Assembly (NCBI GenBank): GCA_964480475.1
Contig: CAYZPW010000001.1
Location: 18,783 to 82,782 of the forward strand
DNA from: CAYZPW01 sp964480475
Lineage (GTDB): Bacteria; B130-G9
Direction: 5' to 3'
DNA: 64,000 bases
Positions 7,134-16,553 of the stretch are shown in pieces. Position numbers and translations under genes: made by a program. Numbering within the stretch: position 1 is the first letter of the stretch; every line of letters starts with the position of its first letter. The notes under the pieces were generated by a model. That model did not search any database and had not been told where the DNA came from. It was given only the letters and a program-made list of their open reading frames with translations.

Positions 7134-9063
7134 GACCCTGGTTTTCGTAGCCGACTTGATACTCAAGGGGCTGACGACGTTTTTCTATGAGCTCAGCGGC
7201 CTGTTCTTCTCTCACTTCATCCAGTTCATGCTCGCGGTGCTAATCCTCGTGATGGTCAACATCGAGCGCAAGCGAACGCACAGCAAGGAGTTCGTGTATC
7301 TGACGCTCGGGTTCATGCTGCTGATGTTCCAGAAGTACCTGATCAGCACTATTCTGGGGATCAGAGTCCTTGCGCCGGGTGTGGCGCCCGCAGAGGAGTA
7401 TTCAGTCTTGCTGTACCAAGTCCTGGAGCTCTTCGCGCTGATAATCCTGACCACAGCATTTCTGTATCCGGTGGCGCGGCGCAAGCTGAAGCTTCAGAGG
7501 ATCATGGTCTATAACCTCTTCAGCGCGGTCGTCATCTCCCTCGCGGTGTTCCTCTCGTTCCATTTGCAGGAGCCTCCGGCGCCTTTCGCGCTGCACTGGG
7601 GAGCGTGGCTCTTCGCAGCGCTGGACCTCGCTCTTCTCCTGGCGATCATATTCTACACACTCGTCGCCGGGCGAAAATCTACGCCGCTAATCGTCGCTGC
7701 CGTGTCGTTGTGGGCCTTCACAGAGGTATTCAGACTCCGGAACGTTCTCGCATTTGGGGGGAGAGACTCGACGCTTTTGATGCTTAGCGAGACGGTGCCG
7801 ATTCTGGTGTATGCGTTGCTTGTTTTGGCGATTTTCAGGCAGATTTCCGCGGAATACATGAGGCTGCACACAGCGACTTTGAGAAGCAAGCAGAGGCTTC
7901 AGGCCATCTTCGACGGCATAACCGACGGGATAACGACGCTGGACAAGGACCTGAAGGTCATAAACGTCAATCAGAGCGAACGTCGGTTCCTCGGTCTTCC
8001 GTCTGAGGCCATCATAGGCAAAACGTGCCATGAGCTCTACGGCCGAGGCGTCAAGCCCTGTGCGGACTGTCCCGCGCTTGCCACGTTCGAGTCGGGCACG
8101 AAATCCACCGCGGCGTTCCGTGCTTCGCGCAAGGAAGGCGAGAAACTCTCATTCTTCGAGGAGGAGGCGTTCCCGCTGTTCAATCAGGCGGGGGAAGTAG
8201 ATCAGGTCATAATCTACATTAAGGACACGACGGACCGGCACAGGATAGAGGATCGGATGAGGTCGCTTGACCGCCTCGCAGCGGTCGGCGAGATGTCCAC
8301 TCGAATCGCGCACGAGATACGAAATCCACTCGAGGCGATAAGCGGCTCCGCAGAGTATTTGGGCCAGACGGTCGATAGCGACCTTGTGCGCGAGTTCACG
8401 AAGATCATCCGCGACGAGTCGGAGAGACTCTCCAACCTTACAAGGAACCTTCTTAACTACTCAACGCGGATTCAGCTCAGCCTCAAACTGAGCAACCTCA
8501 ACTACCTCGTGATGGACACCAAGAAGCTCCTGAGGACCGAGTTCGACGAGGCGCAGGCCAAGTTGAGGCTCAGACTCGACAGAGAAATACCTGATACGGT
8601 CTTCGATCCGGGCCTGATTAAGCAGGTTATAATAAACCTCGTAATAAACTCACTGGAGGCGATGAATGGCCCCGGGGACATTCTCCTGGCCACACGCTGG
8701 TGTCATCCCGGTCCCGGGAAGAGGCTTGGCCCGGAGCTGGAACCACTCCTTGCCGAATTCGCGTCCGATAACGCACTCTACCATTGTGTAGGGAACCAGG
8801 AACTGAAGATGACGAAGCACATTGCTTTGTATTGCAGGGACTGGGGAAAGGGCATCAGCAAAGAGCACATCCACACTATCTTCATGCCATTCATCACGAC
8901 CAAGGTTAAAGGCACTGGCCTTGGCCTCGCAACGACGGAGAAAATCGCTTCCGAGCACGAGGGCATGATCGAGGTCTTTAGCCGAGAAGGCAACGGGACT
9001 CTCTTTATCGTTAGACTGCCTGCCACAAAGGACACAAATGGCCTTTCTTCAAGCCAATCATAG
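7126..9063 (+). CDS. Membrane-bound PAS sensor histidine kinase
   Basis: The first 220 or so residues form about seven membrane helices. They are followed by a PAS domain (about 255-375) with a cysteine motif, TCHELYGRGVKPCADCP. Then comes a HisKA dimerisation helix with the phospho-acceptor His in RIAHEIRNPLE (about 394) and an ATPase domain with N-box NLVINSLEAM, G1 DWGKGIS and G2 KGTGLGLAT. It should autophosphorylate and pass phosphate to a response regulator, which is not encoded nearby. An insert of roughly 30 residues separates the N and G1 boxes. The start ATG overlaps the stop of the GT4 gene, hinting at shared control with glycan synthesis. Confidence 0.93.
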   Translation: MNKTLVFVADLILKGLTTFFYELSGLFFSHFIQFMLAVLILVMVNIERKRTHSKEFVYLTLGFMLLMFQKYLISTILGIRVLAPGVAPAEEYSVLLYQVLELFALIILTTAFLYPVARRKLKLQRIMVYNLFSAVVISLAVFLSFHLQEPPAPFALHWGAWLFAALDLALLLAIIFYTLVAGRKSTPLIVAAVSLWAFTEVFRLRNVLAFGGRDSTLLMLSETVPILVYALLVLAIFRQISAEYMRLHTATLRSKQRLQAIFDGITDGITTLDKDLKVINVNQSERRFLGLPSEAIIGKTCHELYGRGVKPCADCPALATFESGTKSTAAFRASRKEGEKLSFFEEEAFPLFNQAGEVDQVIIYIKDTTDRHRIEDRMRSLDRLAAVGEMSTRIAHEIRNPLEAISGSAEYLGQTVDSDLVREFTKIIRDESERLSNLTRNLLNYSTRIQLSLKLSNLNYLVMDTKKLLRTEFDEAQAKLRLRLDREIPDTVFDPGLIKQVIINLVINSLEAMNGPGDILLATRWCHPGPGKRLGPELEPLLAEFASDNALYHCVGNQELKMTKHIALYCRDWGKGISKEHIHTIFMPFITTKVKGTGLGLATTEKIASEHEGMIEVFSREGNGTLFIVRLPATKDTNGLSSSQS

Positions 9064-9142
9064 CTCGTCAACGGCCGCGCTCAACTGAATCACTCAAATA
9101 CCATGCCGAACTCACCCTAAGTCGGGCCCAAGCCTGGCGCAC

Positions 9143-11284
9143 TCAGCCCACTGACTTCGAACTTTGGGCTTTGGACTTGGACTTCGGACTTTTCTTGAAC
9201 TTCAAGGAGACCCATGTCTTGAAAACGAGTGGCCAGGCCCTCAGATTGAAGACAAGATTGACCGGCAGGATGCACTCCCACGTGCAATAGCAGTTGGAGG
9301 TCTTGATGAAGTCGAAGAGTTTTTCGGCCCGCTCCGACTTCAAAAGGGCTCGGACGTCATAGCCGTTCTGCCTTAGATTGCCGAAGCTCTTGTTGAGTAT
9401 CTCACACGGATAAACGTCGCCCGTGTCCCCGATGACAATCACTTTCTTTCCTGCTACGCAAGGATACGTCATCTTACCGTTTCTGGCGGCCATGGCATTC
9501 TCTTCCGGGGCCAGACGCATTAGGACCTCCTTCATTCCGGCGAATGGGTGCTTGTCCCGGCTCTTGAATTGCTCATCGAGGCGCAGCTTCGTCATCGCCT
9601 CGTAATAGTCCTGCATAGTGACATTTATCGCTCGCTTGTCACGAGCGTCGCCTCTGACGATGTTGATCGAGTGCTTCAGGCCAAGGTCGCAGGCGATGAA
9701 CTCATGCAGCGGGACCATTTGGTCCTTGTTGAAGTAGGTGTAAGTTGTGCCCACTCTCAGGCCAAGGTTGGGATATCTGTCAGCGAGTGGCATCAGATGT
9801 CTTAATGTCTTAACTGCCTTTTCAAAGCCGTCTTTGACACCCCTTATCATATTATGCGTCTCTGGGAGGCCATCGAGCGTCACCTGAACCATGAGAAATG
9901 AGTGGGGGCAGCGGTTAAGTATCTCCCTGGCAATGTCAACTGTCTTCTCAGGCAAATAACCGTTCGTGTGCATGCAGATAATATGGGCGCCGTTGTGCCT
10001 GTAGAAAGTCTCGCAGATGTCCGGAATGTCGTCCCTGAGCGTTGGCTCGCCGCCGGTGATGGCGAGGTACTTGATATGACCGAGGCTCTTAGCGATCCTC
10101 TGGACCTCATCGAGCGACAGCTCCTGCCGCTTGAGCGACTCGTCCTGCCTCCTCCAGTTGAAGCAGTAGTTGCATTTGTTGTTGCACCTTGCGGTGACGA
10201 AAAGGATAACGTAGGGCGGCATACGGCTGAGAAGAAAGCGCACGTTATCAATTGGAGACAACAACGCCATGAGCGTTCGGGAAGCAATATGCCGCACGAG
10301 TGCAAGCGACACGCCAACCCCGACCGTCAGGTAGTAAAGCGTGTTGCAGATAACGGAATAGAAGGCGAAGACTATGTGCTTCCGTTTGGCTACCCAGAAG
10401 TAGAAATGATAGTTCATTACTACGGTCAGCGTGAACAGGGCGAGCGATGCCCAGAGCAGCGCTGGGTATAACGGTGACAAGAGGAGCGCTGCAAGCATCA
10501 AAACGGCGAGCATGACAGATATCTGCTCTTGTGGTCCGTTGGGATTGTCTCTTCTGCCTCGCGCCCGCAGAAAAGACCCCAGGACCCTATTGCTGCGCTT
10601 GAACCACTGCTTGAGTTTGGGAAACAGTGGCAGGTAATGGTGCCGGAGCTTGATGTCCGTGAAAAAAACAACCTTATGATGCTTGATTAGGCGCAACCCC
10701 AGATCATAATCCTCGCCACCGATCCCTCCCAGCGACGAATCAAAGCCCCCCACCTCCGCGAACACATCTCTTTGTACGGCGCCTCCATAAGAAGGGAAGC
10801 AACAACTGAGGTATCGCGTCCTTGCCCGGTGCCTGCCCTCGAAAAGATAGACGCATTTCAGACCAATGAACGTTACACCCCATCGCTTGTCGTCAAGAGC
10901 GCCGGACATAACGCCGCCAGCGACTCTGATCTTGGGGTCCGACTCGAACGCGGCCGCAAACCTCCTGAGCGTATCCGGGGCAGGGACGATGTCCGAATCC
11001 ATGAACACCAATATCTCGCCCTTCGCCTCTTCCGCCGCTCGGTTTCTCGCCTTCGCCACGCCCAAGTTGCGAGGCTGTTTTATGAGCCTCACGGGATACT
11101 GCTCGGCAATGTCTCTCGAAGCGTCCGTGCTACAATCGTCAACGACGATCACCTCGAAATCGGGATAGTCCGACGCGCACGCGGCCTGGAGCGTCTCGCC
11201 CAGGGTCCTCTGGGCGTTGTAAACCGGAATAATCACCGATACTGACGGGTGCCTTCTCTCCGCCCGAGAATAATCCTCACTCAT
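9143..11284 (-). CDS. Fusion: family 2 glycosyltransferase, membrane helices, radical SAM/SPASM-like enzyme
   Basis: About 713 residues. Residues about 14-240 are a GT2 domain (VSVIIPVYNAQRTL, VVDDCSTDAS, FMDSD; a GGIGGEDYDLGLRLI acceptor motif). Membrane helices follow at about 262-330. Residues about 355-680 are a radical SAM domain with the cluster motif CNNKCNYC (about 368-375) and ITGGEPTLRDD. C-terminal cysteines (YPC, YPCEI, NCYCTWEC) suggest a SPASM-type auxiliary cluster. The ATG at 11284 has AAAAGGAA just upstream; the longer frame lacks support. The C-terminal tail (KSPKSKSKAQSSKSVG) is encoded by a dispersed AAGTCC-type repeat. It faces the histidine kinase convergently. Function is inferred: glycan transfer combined with a radical modification at the membrane. 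Confidence 0.9.
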   Translation of the reverse strand: MSEDYSRAERRHPSVSVIIPVYNAQRTLGETLQAACASDYPDFEVIVVDDCSTDASRDIAEQYPVRLIKQPRNLGVAKARNRAAEEAKGEILVFMDSDIVPAPDTLRRFAAAFESDPKIRVAGGVMSGALDDKRWGVTFIGLKCVYLFEGRHRARTRYLSCCFPSYGGAVQRDVFAEVGGFDSSLGGIGGEDYDLGLRLIKHHKVVFFTDIKLRHHYLPLFPKLKQWFKRSNRVLGSFLRARGRRDNPNGPQEQISVMLAVLMLAALLLSPLYPALLWASLALFTLTVVMNYHFYFWVAKRKHIVFAFYSVICNTLYYLTVGVGVSLALVRHIASRTLMALLSPIDNVRFLLSRMPPYVILFVTARCNNKCNYCFNWRRQDESLKRQELSLDEVQRIAKSLGHIKYLAITGGEPTLRDDIPDICETFYRHNGAHIICMHTNGYLPEKTVDIAREILNRCPHSFLMVQVTLDGLPETHNMIRGVKDGFEKAVKTLRHLMPLADRYPNLGLRVGTTYTYFNKDQMVPLHEFIACDLGLKHSINIVRGDARDKRAINVTMQDYYEAMTKLRLDEQFKSRDKHPFAGMKEVLMRLAPEENAMAARNGKMTYPCVAGKKVIVIGDTGDVYPCEILNKSFGNLRQNGYDVRALLKSERAEKLFDFIKTSNCYCTWECILPVNLVFNLRAWPLVFKTWVSLKFKKSPKSKSKAQSSKSVG

Positions 11285-11607
11285 TTCCTTTTGAGGCCGT
11301 CCGGCAAGATTCTTGTGCTTAAGTGTCCAATTGATCCGAAACGCGGGTAGGCTACCACGTGGGTGAGGTGCTTGCAAGGTGGCAGGCCGGGCTTGCGTCT
11401 AGGTCGAGGGTGAACCCTATTGGTCGTGGCTTCAGCCGGGCGATTGAACGAGGCGTTTCCCCACCATTAGATCGCCCTGCTAAAACAGGAAGCTAATACA
11501 ACTGGCCGTGACAATTGCCGCGTTCAAACGCTGCAATAATCACAAACATGTCCTTACCTACGATTGAGGATCACCCCCTGCCGCCTGGCCTCGGGGTAAG
11601 TCTTTCC
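11285..11607. other. Intergenic, no gene recognised
   Basis: No plausible coding frame, RNA gene or clear promoter was recognised between the fusion gene start and the dispersed repeat at 11608. The stretch from the end of that repeat (11834) to the flgL stop (11958) is likewise empty. A csrA/fliW pair, which often follows flgL, is not present here. Confidence 0.5.
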
Positions 11608-11834
11608 CCAAAACTGAAGCTCCAATCGCTCAATTACTGCCTATATAGGCGCATTAAGAGCACTCACGAAGTGAGATACGTCTGTTTCGGAAAAGAGGCC
11701 CTGCGATTAGCTGTCTCGCACTCGCCAGGGACAGGACTCACGCTTTCTGGCTACTATCGGTCTGTCCCCTTTCGCCTTTCCCCCTTTCCCCCTTTTGTCC
11801 CGTTTCCCCAATGGGGAAACTCCTCCTCAGGGGT
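11608..11834 (+). repeat. Long dispersed repeat, copy 1
   Basis: The block runs from CTGAAGCTCCAATC through CGCATTAAGAGCAC, GAGATACGTCTGT and GGACAGGACT to a pyrimidine tract, and ends in GTTTCCCCAATGGGGAAACT. A second copy in the same orientation lies at 59303-59528 and aligns almost without gaps, roughly four of five positions matching by eye. In one plus frame both copies read similarly (LKLQS...RIKST...RYVC...LSGYY), which may or may not reflect coding. Confidence 0.8.
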
Positions 11835-11957
11835 CTTGGCAGAGGCGAAAGAGGTAAATAGGTCAATCCCGGACGTAGAGAAAGACACGCGAGAGACTAG
11901 TTGCAGAGAGGCCTTGCCCGCAACGGCTGGGCGACATCGGAGATGTGAGCTGCGTGG

Positions 11958-13859
11958 CTACAGGTAGTTTAGAAGCGTAACTTGATTCAGTATCCTGGCC
12001 CCGATCGAAAGTGACGTTTGGTAAGCCAGCTCCTCCTGCTCGAGGCGCGCGATGGCCTCGGGTAGGTTCACGCCTTGCTGCACCTCAAGCTGCTCCTTCA
12101 TCAGGGCCTGATAGTCGAGCAGATTCTTCTGAACCATCATCATGTATTGCAGCGTTGAGCCGGCCAGCGCCTCGGTCTTGATGAGATGATTTATGTTGCC
12201 GTCGAGCGCTACATGCTCGCTTCTGTCGTGCCTCAAATCAAGTGTGAACGAATCGCCCGCCTGAAACTCACCCGGGACACCGGAGAATGAGACAGAGACG
12301 CCGTCTGCGATGAGGATGCTCTCGCCCGAGGAGTAGGCTTCGCCGACGTCGATCGTCTTGATGACCTCCCCGGTCGCCTGGTCCGTCACCGTGATCGTTA
12401 CGCCCTCGGTCTCGCCCAAAAGGCCGCCTGTGCTGCCCACCGTGAAGACCCAGGTCGCGTCAATGTCCCCGGTGTAGTAGCCATCTCTGCTAACCGAAAC
12501 GCTGCTCTCTCCATTCCAGTCGGATGGATCGAATATCTTGGACTGGACCACGCCCGCGTCTATGTTGCGCGCCAGGCGATTGAGCGTGTCCAAAACGGCG
12601 ACGCCATCCGTCTCTCCGCTTGATACACCGAAGAAGCTCTGAAGCGTGTTTGCGCCGGAGCTCAAGTCGTTCAGGACGATCTTGGCATGGAGGCCCTCCG
12701 AAAGCGGGCGAAGCCGCAGGCGCCCCTGCGAATCAAAGCTCGCCTGTATGAAGACCTCGTCGTCGTATTGATCGCTTTGGCCGATGAACAGGCCGGCCTG
12801 ATCGAGCAGATTGAGAACGTCGGACTGCGTGTATGACGTCCCCTCTGTAAGTGTGATTGTCTTTGTCGTCGCTCCGTCCGAGATTAGAAACTCTATGTCC
12901 CCGCCGCCGGCGCTGACGGGCGTCCCACGAACCGCATCAATGATCGCTGTCCCGATGACTGTGTCGGCCTGCAAGAACGTGTGGCCCGCCACGTTGATAT
13001 CGACTATCAGGTCATCTCCGATCTTCGACTTGATGGCGCCGTTGTTGCCGACGTAGGAAAAGCTGCCCTGCGGGGTGTACATGACGCGGAAGCTCTGCGT
13101 GCCTGAGGCCATCGTTGCCGACGTCTCGATCCGAAGGCCGCGGCCGGTATTGACTGTCTCTCCCAGGGTAACCGTTATCGAGTTGGCCAGGTGGTTGTAG
13201 CTCGAGAAATAATGCGTGTCGTCCCTTGAGTTGTCGTCGATCTGGACCGACGAGCCGTCGGCCTCCTTCAGCGAGACTGTGGCGCCTATACCGTCGGACG
13301 TTATCTCAACAGTATAAACAGAGCGCTCCAGTTCCGGCAGGTCTGAGAACGGCGAGCCGATCGTAATCGCATCGATGCCATCCGGCAGCGAGCCGACGAG
13401 TGTGATGTCCCGCTCTAACCTGACAAAGGGCTGAGTGGATGTCCGCGTGCCGGAGAACATGTATCGGTTGTTCTGCGAGCGGTTTGCCAGCGAGACGAGC
13501 TCGTCAATGTAGCCGCTTACGGCCTGCGAAAGGCCACTTCTGGCATCGTCGGACGTCGTGTCACTCAGGGCGAACATGGCCTTTTCGAGCGCCTGCTGCA
13601 CCAGGCCCGACGCCTGGTTGATGCTGTCCTGGGTCGTCTGAGACCATGAATACGCCGTGTCGGCGTTCGCGGAGTACCTCTCAATTCTGCTGATCGCCGC
13701 CTCGTATCGGTGGATTCTTGCGAGCCCGCTTGGGTCGTCTGAAGGCTTGTTGACCCTCTTGCCAGACGCGATCTGAGCGGTCAGTTCGCTCAGACGTTCG
13801 TATTGCAGCTCCGCCCTCGTGAGGAAGTTCTTAACCATCATGTTGCGAGTAACCCGCAT
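11958..13859 (-). CDS. flgL: Flagellar hook-filament junction protein FlgL, enlarged
   Basis: FlgL (HAP3) joins hook to filament outside the cell. The N-terminus (MRVTRNMMVKNFLTRAELQY, then ASGKRVNKPSDDPSGLARI) and C-terminal helix (ARLEQEELAYQTSLSIGARI) are the flagellin-like D0/D1 parts. The protein has 633 residues, roughly twice the usual 300-320. The excess is a beta-rich central region (about 150-540) that should project as extra outer domains. The ATG at 13859 has AGGAGG seven bases upstream. It is the last gene of the operon, 11 bases after flgK. Confidence 0.95.
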   Translation of the reverse strand: MRVTRNMMVKNFLTRAELQYERLSELTAQIASGKRVNKPSDDPSGLARIHRYEAAISRIERYSANADTAYSWSQTTQDSINQASGLVQQALEKAMFALSDTTSDDARSGLSQAVSGYIDELVSLANRSQNNRYMFSGTRTSTQPFVRLERDITLVGSLPDGIDAITIGSPFSDLPELERSVYTVEITSDGIGATVSLKEADGSSVQIDDNSRDDTHYFSSYNHLANSITVTLGETVNTGRGLRIETSATMASGTQSFRVMYTPQGSFSYVGNNGAIKSKIGDDLIVDINVAGHTFLQADTVIGTAIIDAVRGTPVSAGGGDIEFLISDGATTKTITLTEGTSYTQSDVLNLLDQAGLFIGQSDQYDDEVFIQASFDSQGRLRLRPLSEGLHAKIVLNDLSSGANTLQSFFGVSSGETDGVAVLDTLNRLARNIDAGVVQSKIFDPSDWNGESSVSVSRDGYYTGDIDATWVFTVGSTGGLLGETEGVTITVTDQATGEVIKTIDVGEAYSSGESILIADGVSVSFSGVPGEFQAGDSFTLDLRHDRSEHVALDGNINHLIKTEALAGSTLQYMMMVQKNLLDYQALMKEQLEVQQGVNLPEAIARLEQEELAYQTSLSIGARILNQVTLLNYL

Positions 13860-13870
13860 CGCGAATCCTC

Positions 13871-15577
13871 CTAGCTACCCAGCTTCTCAAGCACTGTGTC
13901 GATCATTGAGTTGACTACTGATATGAAATGAGCAGTGCTGTTGTATGCCTGCTGATACATGACGAGGTTTGCGAGCTCCTCGTCAACCGATACACCGGAT
14001 GTCTGCTCCCTGAGGTTCTCGTAGAAGTCGAGGTTGTCCATCTCGTGTTTGACCTCGAAATCCGCCGTCGTTGTCTGATTGCCCGCCCGCGTGGCCATAG
14101 AGTTGAAGAACTCGGCGAACGTCGCGGTCTCATCGTTCAATAGCAGCTCGTCAGCAAGCATTGAGAGCGAAAGCGCGTTCTCGCCGTCGCCCGCGCAGAA
14201 CGTGGCCCCGGCCGCGATGAGCGTCGGGTCCTCAGCGATCGCATCAGCGACTTGGATGTCGTAAGAGTCGAATCCCGTGAGCAGGACGTTGACCCCAAGC
14301 TGCGCAAGTACACCGCCCGTGTCCTTTCCTACAACGAACTCGTGATCGCCAACGCCGGTGATCTCTAGTCTGTTCTGAGAGACGCTTGCCGAAAGGAGCG
14401 TCGTTGACGAGTTGATCATGGCAACCACGTCCTGAAGCGAATCGACGTCCGGGTCAACCGTAACGGTAACGCTCTGAACTATCTGGCCGCCCTGGGTGAT
14501 CGTGATGTTGAAGGTCCCTGCCTCAGAATCGTAGGCCAGGTTTGACCCGCCTTCCAGGTTCAGGGCGTCATTTAACGCGATAGTCGAGCTGTACACCGCA
14601 TAGGCGCCGGTCACGCTCGTCTGATCCCGGAGCGCAAAGCCCATGCTGTGCGCGCGATTGACCGTCTTGAGCAGAGTCGTGGTCAGCTCATCGAGTTCCT
14701 CAACAAAGGAGACGATCATCTCGTCCCGGGCCTCGAGGTTCGCGCCGAGCTTACCACCGTCTATAAAGGACGTTATGTTGTGCTGAGAGTTGCCGTCGTC
14801 CCAATAGATGTCGTAGAAACTGTTGTTATTAACGTTGTTGCGGCAAACGAGCGTGCTGCGCTGGTCCCTACTGACGAGCATGCGATTGTCCCCAACGAAT
14901 ATCGTTACGTCCTCGATCATGTCAAAATCAATGAGTTGGGAAAGCTGGTCAAGCGCCTCGGCCCGGCGGTCTGTTAAGTCGTTGGCGTGCGTCATCTCAT
15001 CGCCGTAACTGGCCGTTATGCCTATATTGAGCTCGGCGATCTCCGTCGTAAGCTGATTGATGCGCTCAACGATCTGGGCAACCTCGTCGTTGGCAAACGT
15101 GCGCTGGTTGCGGAACTTGGCATTCTGGGCGCGAATTGCGCTCGTTAGTCGCTCGGCGGTCTGGGCTAGGTTCTGCCTCTCGGCCGCGCCTTCCGGGCCA
15201 TTGCCCACCTGTTCAACGGCCTGCCAGAACTCCGTCAAGGACTCGCCCAGGTGCTGCGCGTTGGCCGAGACAAGCGATTGCTCAACCTCCGAGATGAACG
15301 AATACTTGCGCTCGGAATAGGCCAGAAGTCCCTTGTGAAGATTCACCTTGGAAAGCGCATACGTGTCGCGATACTGCACAATCTGGGCAATAGTCGCGCC
15401 GGTCCCGACCTGAAGCAGGCCCAGGCGACTCGGAGTCGAAGACGATAGAACCGCCGCCTGCCGCGTATAATTCGGCGTGTTGATGTTCGCGATGTTGTGC
15501 CCGCAGATGTTGATAGCTGTCTGCTGTGCAGCGAGAGACCTAACGCCGATGTTCAGAATCGAAAAGATGTTGGTCAT
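13871..15577 (-). CDS. flgK: Flagellar hook-associated protein FlgK
   Basis: FlgK (HAP1) forms the first junction layer at the hook tip. The N-terminus (SLAAQQTAINICGHNIANIN, then TPNYTRQAAVL) is the flagellar rod/hook signature. The C-terminus (VSVDEELANLVMYQQAYN, then SVVNSMIDTVL) is the conserved D0 helix. At 568 residues it is near the usual length. AGGAGG precedes the ATG at 15577 at good spacing. It lies between flgN, its export chaperone, and flgL. Confidence 0.97.
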   Translation of the reverse strand: MTNIFSILNIGVRSLAAQQTAINICGHNIANINTPNYTRQAAVLSSSTPSRLGLLQVGTGATIAQIVQYRDTYALSKVNLHKGLLAYSERKYSFISEVEQSLVSANAQHLGESLTEFWQAVEQVGNGPEGAAERQNLAQTAERLTSAIRAQNAKFRNQRTFANDEVAQIVERINQLTTEIAELNIGITASYGDEMTHANDLTDRRAEALDQLSQLIDFDMIEDVTIFVGDNRMLVSRDQRSTLVCRNNVNNNSFYDIYWDDGNSQHNITSFIDGGKLGANLEARDEMIVSFVEELDELTTTLLKTVNRAHSMGFALRDQTSVTGAYAVYSSTIALNDALNLEGGSNLAYDSEAGTFNITITQGGQIVQSVTVTVDPDVDSLQDVVAMINSSTTLLSASVSQNRLEITGVGDHEFVVGKDTGGVLAQLGVNVLLTGFDSYDIQVADAIAEDPTLIAAGATFCAGDGENALSLSMLADELLLNDETATFAEFFNSMATRAGNQTTTADFEVKHEMDNLDFYENLREQTSGVSVDEELANLVMYQQAYNSTAHFISVVNSMIDTVLEKLGS

Positions 15578-15596
15578 TGAGGCGCCTCCTCCACAG

Positions 15597-16115
15597 CTAC
15601 AACGTTATCGAGGACCTGGACTCCTGCACGCCAGCTCTTAACCGACCATTCGCGGCATAGGTTGACGGCGGCTTGTCGTCCTGCGTGATCGTTCTGACCA
15701 TGTGGTCAACGTCTTCCATGGATTTTCTTAGCAGCTCCTGGGTCCTCAGACCGGATTCGCCGGCGCTATTGGCCGCAAGCCTGTGCTCTTCGAGCCGCCG
15801 AGATAGGATACACGCCCTCTCGTCGTCATTTGTGAGAAGGAAGCCCGGCAGCTGATTCAGGGTGACGCTGTCGCGATCGATTCCCGCGGCGCTGCAAGCT
15901 GCCGTCATCGCCCGGTCCGTCTTTTGTGAGGCGGCCGAAAGTTCGTTCTGGAGCCCGCGCTTCTTCTTAACCAAACGCCGCTGCGCATCCACGTCGCCGT
16001 TGATCACGAGCTCACGCTCGGCTGTGAAAAGCTCCGCAAGGTTGTTCAAGATTGCGGTCTGGGCCTCAATCGACTCGGCCAGTTCGTCAAAAAAGGGGTA
16101 GATGGAGGGTAGCAC
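15597..16115 (-). CDS. flgN: FlgN-like export chaperone
   Basis: A 172-residue helical cytoplasmic protein with heptad-like stretches (ILNNLAELFTAERELVINGD; RRLVKKKRGLQNELSAASQK). Sequence identity to FlgN is weak in this family, so the call rests on size, coiled-coil nature and position between flgM and flgK, where FlgN occurs in many operons. It should bind FlgK and FlgL and deliver them to the type III export gate. The start is a GTG at 16115 with AAAGGAG nine bases upstream. Confidence 0.8.
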   Translation of the reverse strand: MLPSIYPFFDELAESIEAQTAILNNLAELFTAERELVINGDVDAQRRLVKKKRGLQNELSAASQKTDRAMTAACSAAGIDRDSVTLNQLPGFLLTNDDERACILSRRLEEHRLAANSAGESGLRTQELLRKSMEDVDHMVRTITQDDKPPSTYAANGRLRAGVQESRSSITL

Positions 16116-16226
16116 TTTGTCTGCTCCTTTCGTCCGTAGGTTTGAGACTTCAGTTGGGCTTCGGGACGTTAGGAACCGGCTTTTTGTGCTAAACCGCCGA
16201 TGAGAACGCTAGCGCTGAGCCTGAAA

Positions 16227-16553
16227 TCAGACCTTGATGCTGATACTGCTCAGCATCTTCTCGGCAATCTTCTCGGCGTCGGGGTTGTACTGACCGCTCT
16301 CGATCAGCTTGGAAAGCCTATCAACCTTCTCCTGGCGAACGTCTGGCAGCTTGTCAAGGGCGCTTTGAGCCAGTGCGCGGAGCTTGGCCTCACCAGAGAT
16401 AGAGACCTTGTCCGACACATCTTCTCGCACTCGCGCTGAGACATCCTGCGCCTTGTCAACCTTACCTGCCTTCTCAACTTCCGCCTGTTTCTGGGTGTCA
16501 ACTTTCCGATAAGAATCTACTGCCTGGCTTGGTGCGTTGCCTTCAATCTTCAT
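16227..16553 (-). CDS. flgM: Anti-sigma-28 factor FlgM
   Basis: A 108-residue protein whose C-terminal half (DKVSISGEAKLRALAQSALD, then RLSKLIESGQYNPDAEKIAE) is the FlgM sigma-28 binding region. FlgM holds FliA inactive in the cytoplasm until the hook is complete and FlgM is exported. The ATG at 16553 is chosen: it begins MKIEGN, and AGGAGG lies 11 bases upstream. Its presence implies a FliA-controlled late class elsewhere in the genome. A 111-base gap separates it from flgN. Confidence 0.93.
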   Translation of the reverse strand: MKIEGNAPSQAVDSYRKVDTQKQAEVEKAGKVDKAQDVSARVREDVSDKVSISGEAKLRALAQSALDKLPDVRQEKVDRLSKLIESGQYNPDAEKIAEKMLSSISIKV

